From: Clostridia bacterium
GTDB lineage: Bacteria; Bacillota; Clostridia; Oscillospirales; CAG-272
Length of the DNA stretch: 12,375 nucleotides
NCBI GenBank assembly: GCA_017452565.1
Contig: JAFTMF010000087.1
Span: 1-12,375, forward strand
Direction of reading: 5' to 3'
Shown here in pieces: positions 7,557 to 12,375 of this stretch (the first letter of the stretch is position 1; each line of letters starts with the position of its first letter). The notes under the pieces were generated by a model. It saw only the letters and a list, made by a program, of their open reading frames with translations. It ran no database searches and was not told the DNA's origin. The position numbers and the translations under genes are program-made.

Positions 7557-8237
7557 TCATTGAACGGCTATGGATTGAAAATCAAACTGACCAAAGTCTA
7601 CGTCTGCCGCTTGTTCGGTGTAAACGATCACTCGGACTGCCGTTTGACCGCTCTGATAGGAGCCTACCAGACAGTTCGTGCCCGGATACAAATCCAGCGT
7701 TACTGAGCCGAGAGACAGACCCGTGAGGATCGGCTCGCCCTCGTAGGTGTGCGGCTCGGACGGCAGATAAGAGTAGACGAATCGGTAACGGATTCCCTTC
7801 ATTCGGTAAATCAAATCCAGCTCGACTCGGTCAGCATAGTAGGTACAGCCAAAATCCTCTGCCGACTGTGCATTGGCAGGACGGGGCAGCTCAGCGGAGG
7901 TCAAGTGCGTGGCGATCGTTTGTGCGGCTATCTGAGGCGCCGTAAAGCTATGCTCCAGCCCATTTATAAATTCCGCATATGCATCTGCAGATCCGTTTGC
8001 AGCCGCCACAAACCGCTCTATTTCGTCGAAGGTGGAAAAGCCGAGCATTTCGGGAGCAGTAGGCGCATCGGGGGACTCTTCGGGCTTCTGCGATGGGTTG
8101 TCATTCTCGTTCATCGGGGTGGTTGTAGTTTGTTTGGCAATGGTGGTCGATTCGATGAAGCGTCCCTCCTCGCAAGCGGTGAGGGAAAGCAGGAGCACCA
8201 GACAAAGCAGTAGGGAACAGAATCGGGTAGCTTTCAT
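7557..8237 (-). CDS. Orphan lipoprotein encoded between two serpin genes
   Basis: I do not recognise the family. The 226-residue product starts at 8237, five bases after AAAGGAGG (8243-8250). It has a clear lipoprotein signal ending at LTAC (Cys22). A disordered stretch rich in Thr, Pro, Asn and Glu follows to about residue 65 (QTTTTP, EESPDAPTAPE). The rest appears to be a compact domain of about 160 residues, with a helical first half (FDEIERFVAAANGSADAYAE) and a strand-rich second half (CTYYADRVELDLIY, YRFVYSYLP, VTLDLYPG, AVRVIVYTEQ). It is the third gene of the sigma/serpin operon, 31 bases after the anchored serpin and 44 bases before the lipoprotein serpin, with no terminator on either side. 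That position suggests a surface role linked to the serpins, such as a partner, a target-docking protein or a regulator, but nothing in the sequence proves it. Confidence 0.88.
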   Translation of the reverse strand: MKATRFCSLLLCLVLLLSLTACEEGRFIESTTIAKQTTTTPMNENDNPSQKPEESPDAPTAPEMLGFSTFDEIERFVAAANGSADAYAEFINGLEHSFTAPQIAAQTIATHLTSAELPRPANAQSAEDFGCTYYADRVELDLIYRMKGIRYRFVYSYLPSEPHTYEGEPILTGLSLGSVTLDLYPGTNCLVGSYQSGQTAVRVIVYTEQAADVDFGQFDFQSIAVQ

Positions 8238-8268
8238 AGAATCCTCCTTTCAAACGGGGCAGAGCGGC

Positions 8269-9972
8269 TTACACCTGCTCCACAACGCCCATAAAGATGG
8301 GCAGGCCGGTGGTGTTGTCGGTGATCAGATACACAAAGGGACGATCCAGCGTGATTTCGTACACGGGGAGGGTGCGGGGAGGCTCTGCGCCGGTGGGAAG
8401 GCTAACGACCGTACCGGCTGCAGCCGCAATGCCGTTCTTGCCCACCTTGATAGAGACGTCCTGCTGTACGTTCCCAATATAGAGGGTATCGCCGTGAATG
8501 GTCTCGCCCATCTTGGAGAAATCAGCCGTCAGCGGATTCATTGCAGAGGGGATATACGCCTTCAGCAGATCGGTGAGCGAGATGGACGAATCGTAGGAGA
8601 AGGACGGGAGCTTGGTGTGCACTTCGGCACGGGTGCTGCTTCCTCGGAAGGCTTGCAGCTGCCCTGCGGTCAGCGAAGCCACGAAATCACCAATGTCGAT
8701 TCCCTCGTCGGGGAGAATGGCTACGAAGGAGTAGCCGTCCATCGCCTTAGAGAAGCCGATTGCTCCATCCATAGACAGAACGTAGTCCTCCACGGCGTAC
8801 ATCATCGTGACGGTGCTGTCACCGTTTGTGCCGTGGAAAATGCCCTCGGACAGCTGCTCGTCTCGGTACTTGCTCTCCCACACCGCATCCAGATAGAGGG
8901 TGTTGATCAGATACATCATCGTTTGATCGTCGATCTCGTTCACCATCTTCTCGATCATACCGTTTGTGTGATGATTGATCCAACGGTTGATATCGTCGGC
9001 GGTGGAATCGTCGAAGGGAGCTTCGTAAAAATCGGAGCGATAGTAGTTGGCATTGGTCTGCAGGAAGGCGGGATTGACCTTGAAAATGCCCTCCCGTACC
9101 CAAATGGAATTGGCGGCGTTCAAAGTGGAGCTGGAATACTTGCGCTGCATCATCGCCGTCAGCCACGTGCGCAGGGTAGCGTTCAGCTCGTCAACCGACA
9201 GACCGCCGCCCAGCAGTGCTTCCATCTCGGCAAGCGTCTGACCGTCTGCACCGTTGGCAGCCATAGAAAGCGCCAGCATCACGGACAGAGGAGAGAAGCA
9301 GTGATTGTCACCGCTCTTGCTTGCGTTGGAATCTTGGAACAGCTTCACTGCAAAATCGTAATAGGCACTCAGGAATGCATCGTCTGCCTTGCGATCGGCA
9401 ACCGGCTCTCGTTTCAGCCCTACCAGATGATTGAGGGCGTAAATCCCCTTCACCGGATCGGTGATGGACTCCAGCACGGGACTATCCTGTCCGGGCTGAT
9501 CGTCGCTATAGGGAGGGGTCGGGACGGTGGGATCATCGGGCTCCTCGGGATCATCGGGATCTGTGGGGCCTTCGGGATCTATGGGATCTATGGGGCCTTC
9601 GGGCTTCTGCGTAGTTCCGGGTTTATCGGGGGCTTGGGGTGTTCCTTCTTCCTCGGGGTCGAACCAATCGCCGTCCTCGTCATCGCTGCCTTCGGGGAGA
9701 TCGGGGGCTTGCTCGGGGCGATTATCCAGTACGGGCGGCTCTTTTCCGTCCTCCATAGGCGCATCCGGGACTTGCATATCGTTGTTACTCAAACCGCCAA
9801 GGTCGGGCGATCCCAGCAGATGCAGACCAACGGGCAGAATGATCAGCGCCAATACTACGGCCACGGCAGAGCGCAGGGCGATCTTTCGTCTGCGAGCTCG
9901 AAGGGCTGCGGCCTCCCGCTCTGCGGCGGCGCGCTCTTCTACCAGCGCTTTGAATTGTTCTTTATTTTTCAT
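8269..9972 (-). CDS. Membrane-anchored serpin with cytoplasmic head, putative anti-sigma or sensor
   Basis: Residues 1-30 of this 567-residue protein are a charged, probably helical cytoplasmic head (EERAAAEREAAALRARRRK). Residues 31-54 form one membrane helix. Residues 55-165 are an acidic, Pro-rich linker with repeated DP/EP units (PIDPIDPEGPTDPDDPEEP). A full serpin domain fills about 194-567 (HCFSPLSVMLALSM, LNAANSIWV, YLINTLYLDAVW, FVAILPDEG, DRPFVYLITD, LPIFMGVVEQV). The hinge NGIAAAAGTVV (513-523) has the small residues of an inhibitory loop but Ile at P14, where Thr or Ser is usual. It is about half identical by eye to the lipoprotein serpin, and the last codons are nearly the same in DNA. 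GAAGGAG lies eight bases upstream, and the ATG overlaps the sigma stop as ATGA, so translation is probably coupled. The position and topology match an ECF anti-sigma factor; that role is inferred. Confidence 0.92.
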   Translation of the reverse strand: MKNKEQFKALVEERAAAEREAAALRARRRKIALRSAVAVVLALIILPVGLHLLGSPDLGGLSNNDMQVPDAPMEDGKEPPVLDNRPEQAPDLPEGSDDEDGDWFDPEEEGTPQAPDKPGTTQKPEGPIDPIDPEGPTDPDDPEEPDDPTVPTPPYSDDQPGQDSPVLESITDPVKGIYALNHLVGLKREPVADRKADDAFLSAYYDFAVKLFQDSNASKSGDNHCFSPLSVMLALSMAANGADGQTLAEMEALLGGGLSVDELNATLRTWLTAMMQRKYSSSTLNAANSIWVREGIFKVNPAFLQTNANYYRSDFYEAPFDDSTADDINRWINHHTNGMIEKMVNEIDDQTMMYLINTLYLDAVWESKYRDEQLSEGIFHGTNGDSTVTMMYAVEDYVLSMDGAIGFSKAMDGYSFVAILPDEGIDIGDFVASLTAGQLQAFRGSSTRAEVHTKLPSFSYDSSISLTDLLKAYIPSAMNPLTADFSKMGETIHGDTLYIGNVQQDVSIKVGKNGIAAAAGTVVSLPTGAEPPRTLPVYEITLDRPFVYLITDNTTGLPIFMGVVEQV

Positions 9973-10520
9973 TTCATTAACTCCTTCAGCTGAGAATCGG
10001 CACGAAGCGCATTCTTTCCGCGGTATACCAGATTTTCAATCTGCTTTCTGCTTTTCTTCAGAACTCGCCCGGCCTCCTCGTAAGACAGATTTTCGAAGTA
10101 AACCAAGTGGAGTGCAGTTTGATACTCGGGTTTCAGCCTGTCCATCGCCCGATGCAGGGCAATATCCCGCTCTTTTTGCAGGAAGAGTGCTTCGGGATCG
10201 TCCTCGTCGCTCCCGGGGAGCTCTATGGCTTCCTCCAAGGGGAGAATCCTTCGCAGATTCTGACGGCGCAGATAATCCAGCGCACGATTGCGTCCCACCG
10301 TGAACAGCCAGGTTTTCAGCGATACCGAAAAATCGTATCGGTCGGGCTTTACGATGAGCAGGGCAAAGGTATCGGCGGCAATCTCCTCGGCAATGGCCAC
10401 GCTTTTCACGTATCGGCAGAGGAAGAAGATCAGACTGTCTTTGCAAGCATCCAGTATTTCGTCGAATGCGGCTTCGTCACCGGCAAGGAAACGGCGGTAG
10501 CTACTTTCACAGTTTTCCAT
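9969..10520 (-). CDS. ECF-type RNA polymerase sigma factor, first gene of the serpin operon
   Basis: This 183-residue protein has region 2 at about 15-88 (EEIAADTFALLIVKPDRYD, LKTWLFTVGRNRALDYLRRQ) and region 4 at about 122-175 (LKPEYQTALHLVYFENLSYEEAGRVLKKSRKQIENLVYRGKNAL), with an acidic linker (ELPGSDEDDPE). There are no other sigma regions, so it is ECF class. The start at 10520 has AAAGGAG (10528-10534) seven bases upstream. The open frame extends further upstream to 10616, but that part is promoter and leader. It is not closely similar to the sigma at 1435-1965, so the two modules have separate origins. The stop codon overlaps the start of the anchored serpin by four bases, the tight coupling common in sigma/anti-sigma pairs. 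Its targets probably include its own operon; no definite ECF promoter could be identified. Confidence 0.94.
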   Translation of the reverse strand: MENCESSYRRFLAGDEAAFDEILDACKDSLIFFLCRYVKSVAIAEEIAADTFALLIVKPDRYDFSVSLKTWLFTVGRNRALDYLRRQNLRRILPLEEAIELPGSDEDDPEALFLQKERDIALHRAMDRLKPEYQTALHLVYFENLSYEEAGRVLKKSRKQIENLVYRGKNALRADSQLKELMK

Positions 10521-10563
10521 CGGGTGACTCCTTTCGTGAGAAGAACGGTTTTTCTCCTCATCC

Positions 10564-10595
10564 ATTATACGAATAGGCGAGGGAAAACCCTCACC
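10564..10595 (-). promoter_or_regulatory. Leader dyad and possible second promoter of the sigma/serpin operon
   Basis: On the - strand GGTGAGGG-TTTT-CCCTCGCC (10595-10576) forms an 8-pair stem with one G-T pair. Eight bases or so further on is a second perfect TATAAT (10569-10564) with no good -35. The dyad thus covers the -35 zone of this possible promoter and also lies at the very 5' end of mRNA from the main promoter. It may be an operator, or a 5' hairpin that stabilises the transcript. Read on the + strand the same hairpin ends in seven T residues and would act as a terminator for antisense RNA, though no + strand gene feeds into it. Confidence 0.4.
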
Positions 10596-10604
10596 GTTTT
10601 TTTC

Positions 10605-10633
10605 ATTATAGCACATTTTTTTCCTGCCGACAA
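10605..10633 (-). promoter_or_regulatory. Main sigma-A promoter of the sigma/serpin operon
   Basis: Read on the - strand, TTGTCG (10633-10628) is followed by 17 bases and then a perfect TATAAT (10610-10605) preceded by TGC, an extended -10. Transcription would start near 10598, about 78 bases before the sigma start codon. It begins just after the terminator of the CBM9-like gene, so the operon is transcribed independently. Confidence 0.8.
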
Positions 10634-10637
10634 GAGG

Positions 10638-10678
10638 AAATACAAAAGCTCATAGCCGCGAGTGCAGCTATGAGCTTT
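10638..10678 (-). terminator. Intrinsic terminator of the CBM9-like lipoprotein gene
   Basis: A perfect 12-base-pair stem, AAAGCTCATAGC (10645-10656) with GCTATGAGCTTT (10667-10678), encloses a 10-base loop. On the - strand it runs into TTTTGTATTT. It lies about 50 bases after the stop codon at 10731. Confidence 0.85.
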
Positions 10679-10685
10679 GCTATGG

Positions 10686-10722
10686 ACTTATTTACCGTAG
10701 CGACTTCATCTTGCGATGTGCC
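10686..10722. repeat. Left copy of a 37-base inverted repeat flanking the CBM9-like gene
   Basis: The + strand sequence begins ACTTATTTACCGT and ends TTGCGATGTGCC. It matches the reverse complement of 11551-11587 at 33 of 37 positions, with four single-base differences and no gaps. The copy lies between the stop codon of the CBM9-like gene and its terminator, so it is in the 3' untranslated region. Confidence 0.85.
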
Positions 10723-10730
10723 GCGTTACA

Positions 10731-11531
10731 TTAGAACTCGTACTCGCCGGGCAGGTAAATGCCGGAAGGAGCAACGATGGGCTTAGCAGATTCCCAGGGG
10801 AATGCACCCTTAGGTACCCAGTATTCGTCCTCGCCGTTAGGACCAGCAACGCCGTGGCCGCCGATGATCAGGTCACCGAGGGTCTTCCATGCGATACCAA
10901 CGTCGATGGTGTTGTACATAATATCACTCTCGCTGAGGTAATCCATGGGGATGAAGGCCTCAGTGATGGTGTGGTAGTTGGTGGGACCGTCGGTCAGCTC
11001 GGTGGTAACCATCTTAGCAGTTACGTCGTCGCCGCTGGTGCCGCAATCCTGATCCAGACCCTTACCGAATACGTACTTCTGAGCGCTGCCCAGACCGATG
11101 AAGAACTCCAGGTTGGAGTTGGTCCACCATTCGCCGCCGCTGTTGCCGATGTAAATATCGTGGTAAGCGTCGCAAGCCAGGTGCAGACCCAGATCGGACA
11201 GAACGCCGTAGAAGGTAACCTTCTTGTGAGAGTAGTCAGCGTCGTCGTTAGCCTTTTCGCCGATTACGCTAACAGTGTGAACACCTTCCCACTCGGACAG
11301 ATCGCCGTCCAGAACGAACTTAGAGCCGTCAGCCAGAGCGGGAGCCTTGTCCTCATCCTCAGTAGGCTGAGGAGTGATCACAGGGGGGGGAGTCTTGGTA
11401 GTGGTGGTGGCGGGAGTGGTAGTAACAGCGGGAGCGGTGGTAGTGGTAGTATCACCGGCATCGTCGTTACAAGATGCCAGACACAGAGAAGTGACGGTCA
11501 TCAGTGCCAGAAGAAATGCGATTTTTTTCAT
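10731..11531 (-). CDS. CBM9-like lipoprotein
   Basis: This 266-residue product starts at 11531 after GGAGGAA (11537-11543); an upstream in-frame ATG at 11555 lacks a ribosome site and would precede the signal peptide. The lipobox is LASC (Cys21). A long Thr/Pro linker follows (TTTTTAPAVTTTPATTTT and on to about residue 68). From about 72 to 245 it resembles family 9 carbohydrate-binding or DOMON-like sandwich domains: FVLDGDLSEWEG at the start, VTFYGVLSDLGLHLACDAYH in the middle, WWTNSNLEFFIGLG, and FIPMDYL near the end. This is probably a surface glycan-binding protein, ligand unknown. Codons favour GTT, GCT, CTG, AAG and TAC, unlike the GTC/GCC-rich neighbour, which suggests high expression. 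No convincing promoter lies in the 82-base gap to the upstream gene, so it may be co-transcribed with it. It contains a run of eight C residues in the linker codons. Confidence 0.85.
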   Translation of the reverse strand: MKKIAFLLALMTVTSLCLASCNDDAGDTTTTTAPAVTTTPATTTTKTPPPVITPQPTEDEDKAPALADGSKFVLDGDLSEWEGVHTVSVIGEKANDDADYSHKKVTFYGVLSDLGLHLACDAYHDIYIGNSGGEWWTNSNLEFFIGLGSAQKYVFGKGLDQDCGTSGDDVTAKMVTTELTDGPTNYHTITEAFIPMDYLSESDIMYNTIDVGIAWKTLGDLIIGGHGVAGPNGEDEYWVPKGAFPWESAKPIVAPSGIYLPGEYEF

Positions 11532-11550
11532 AATATTCCTCCAAAATTTG

Positions 11551-11587
11551 GACACATCGCAAAATGAAGTTGCGACGGTAAATAAGT
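11551..11587. repeat. Right copy of the 37-base inverted repeat
   Basis: The reverse complement reads ACTTATTTACCGT to TTGCGATGTGTC and pairs with 10686-10722. It lies seven bases upstream of the ribosome site of the CBM9-like gene. Inside this copy TCGCAA and TTGCGA form a smaller dyad, weaker in the left copy. The two copies enclose a segment of about 0.9 kb holding that one gene. Confidence 0.85.
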
Positions 11588-11613
11588 TTCAATGTGATAA
11601 AATGGGATGCGGC

Positions 11614-12375
11614 TCAGCGCTTTTTGTTCCGCTTAGCTCGCAAACCGACGAAAACGCCACAGCAGGCACCCAAAACGGCAACTGCCGCAGTAGCACCGAT
11701 GGCAATGGGAACCCATACAGGCTTTGGGGAGGACGTAGTAGCATCACCTGTGGGATTGGTAGTAACGGGGGGCTGTGTGGGAGCAGAGTCGGTGGGCTCA
11801 TCGCCTGCGATCGGCTTCTTCAGCGCCTCGATCTCCTCGGCAGTGGCCTGCAGATCCAGCGACAGGAAGCGGGGACGGTAGTCTGCAGTGTTCTGTGCCA
11901 TCGGAGCGCCGTTGACGTTTACGTTATAGGAGATGAGTAGCGTGCCGGCAGGGGAAATGTGGGGGTGCGCCTTGGCGTTGTAGGTGTACAGCGTACCCGT
12001 TCCGCCTGCAGCCGGCAGACCGGTTTCGGGGATGGTGTAGCAGTGCACCGACTCGTCGAAGGGACCCACGGGGGAGTCGCCGATAGCGTACATAATGCGG
12101 TTAGACTGAACGTCCTGATTGTACACGGCAATATACTTGCCCTTGTACGGCCCCACCGTAACGGGAGAGACGCTGACCTCGCAGGATACCCGCTCGATAA
12201 GGATGGCCGACTGTTCGATATCCTCGCACCAATCGCTGCCATTCCAGTAGCGGAGCTTGGAGAAGTCGGGGAAATCGTCCTCGTGAATACGGGAGACGAT
12301 AAGATCCTTTTGGCTGAATGCGGCAAAGTTGTCGCGGTAGCCGTAGATGTAGATGTATCCGTCGGGATCGGGAGC
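11614..12375 (-). CDS. Secreted propeller-like protein with C-terminal membrane anchor; 5' end cut by window
   Basis: The - strand frame is open from the last base of the window, so the start lies to the right; 253 residues are visible. The first 165 or so resemble the last blades of a GH43/DUF4185/DUF5005-type propeller: GYIYIYGYRD, LIVSRIHEDDF, YWNGSDW, KYIAVYNQDVQSNRIMYAIG, SPVGPFD, and a closing AKAHPHISPAGTLLISYNVN. A Thr/Pro linker follows (TDSAPTQPPVTTNPTGDATT), then one membrane helix at about 220-245 (VWVPIAIGATAAVAVLGACC and on) and a basic tail RAKRNKKR. There is no LPxTG motif, so the anchor is the helix itself. Some members of the DUF4185 group are reported as D-arabinan-cleaving enzymes, but catalytic residues cannot be assigned from this fragment. 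With the CBM9-like gene downstream it may form a surface glycan-handling unit. Confidence 0.82.
   Translation of the reverse strand, partial: APDPDGYIYIYGYRDNFAAFSQKDLIVSRIHEDDFPDFSKLRYWNGSDWCEDIEQSAILIERVSCEVSVSPVTVGPYKGKYIAVYNQDVQSNRIMYAIGDSPVGPFDESVHCYTIPETGLPAAGGTGTLYTYNAKAHPHISPAGTLLISYNVNVNGAPMAQNTADYRPRFLSLDLQATAEEIEALKKPIAGDEPTDSAPTQPPVTTNPTGDATTSSPKPVWVPIAIGATAAVAVLGACCGVFVGLRAKRNKKR

Noticed and set aside
7513..7560. ATG at 7560 as start of the lipoprotein serpin, overlapping the previous stop as ATGA
   Set aside because: The overlap suggests coupling, but there is no ribosome site before it, the AAAGGAG sits before 7512, and the longer form would bury the signal peptide.
9526..9610. 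Short direct repeats of GGGATCTATG and CTTCGGG type as a tandem repeat or CRISPR-like array
   Set aside because: They are irregular, only a few bases long, in frame, and simply encode the DP/EP-rich linker of the anchored serpin.
8032..9993. Long open frame on the + strand opposite the serpin and lipoprotein genes (653 codons)
   Set aside because: It runs antisense across two well-supported genes; its Gly/Ile/His-rich translation is what the serpin codons give when read backwards, and it has no promoter or ribosome site.
10576..10603. Hairpin followed by seven T residues as a + strand gene terminator
   Set aside because: No + strand gene lies upstream of it after 5981; the dyad is better read as part of the - strand operon leader, so it is listed as a regulatory site only.

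Overview
The window looks like accessory chromosome from a Gram-positive, probably gut-dwelling member of the Clostridia (Oscillospiraceae or Christensenellales-like). This is inferred from AAAGGAG-type ribosome binding sites, sigma-A promoters with 17-base spacers, short-looped intrinsic terminators, Thr-rich lipoprotein linkers, and the gene content (serpins, CotH/lamin-tail lipoproteins, ECF sigma factors). No rRNA, tRNA, CRISPR or transposase gene was seen. Almost every product is either an ECF sigma factor or a protein exposed on the outer face of the membrane.

Left block, + strand (1-3497). The end of a membrane sensor gene cut by the window edge is followed by a terminator, a sigma-A promoter, an ECF sigma factor (1435-1965), and a full-length paralogue of the first sensor (1980-3461). 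A near-identical terminator closes the block. The sensor gene and its terminator are therefore present twice, about 2.2 kb apart. The full-length copy has a short cytoplasmic head, one membrane helix and a propeller-like outer domain, the layout of an anti-sigma factor.

Middle, + strand (3579-6027). A single gene with its own extended -10 promoter and terminator encodes a lipoprotein with two lamin-tail domains, a chitobiase-C-like domain and a CotH-type kinase domain. After it comes a short intergenic region rich in inverted repeats, where transcription converges.

Right block, - strand (10633 down to 6202). A second ECF sigma factor overlaps by four bases (ATGA) a gene for a membrane-anchored serpin. 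These are followed by an orphan lipoprotein and a second serpin that is itself a lipoprotein. No terminator is visible between the four genes, so they are probably one operon. The most notable idea from the window is that the anchored serpin sits exactly where an anti-sigma factor normally sits. This suggests a protease-sensing signalling system that uses serpin conformational change as its input and controls further serpin production.

Far right, - strand (12375 down to 10638). The C-terminal part of a secreted beta-propeller protein with a membrane anchor precedes a CBM9-like lipoprotein gene. That gene lies between two copies of a 37-base inverted repeat (33 of 37 bases matching) and has codon use suggesting high expression. 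Functions of the orphan genes, the protease targets of the serpins and the role of the inverted repeat cannot be settled from sequence alone.
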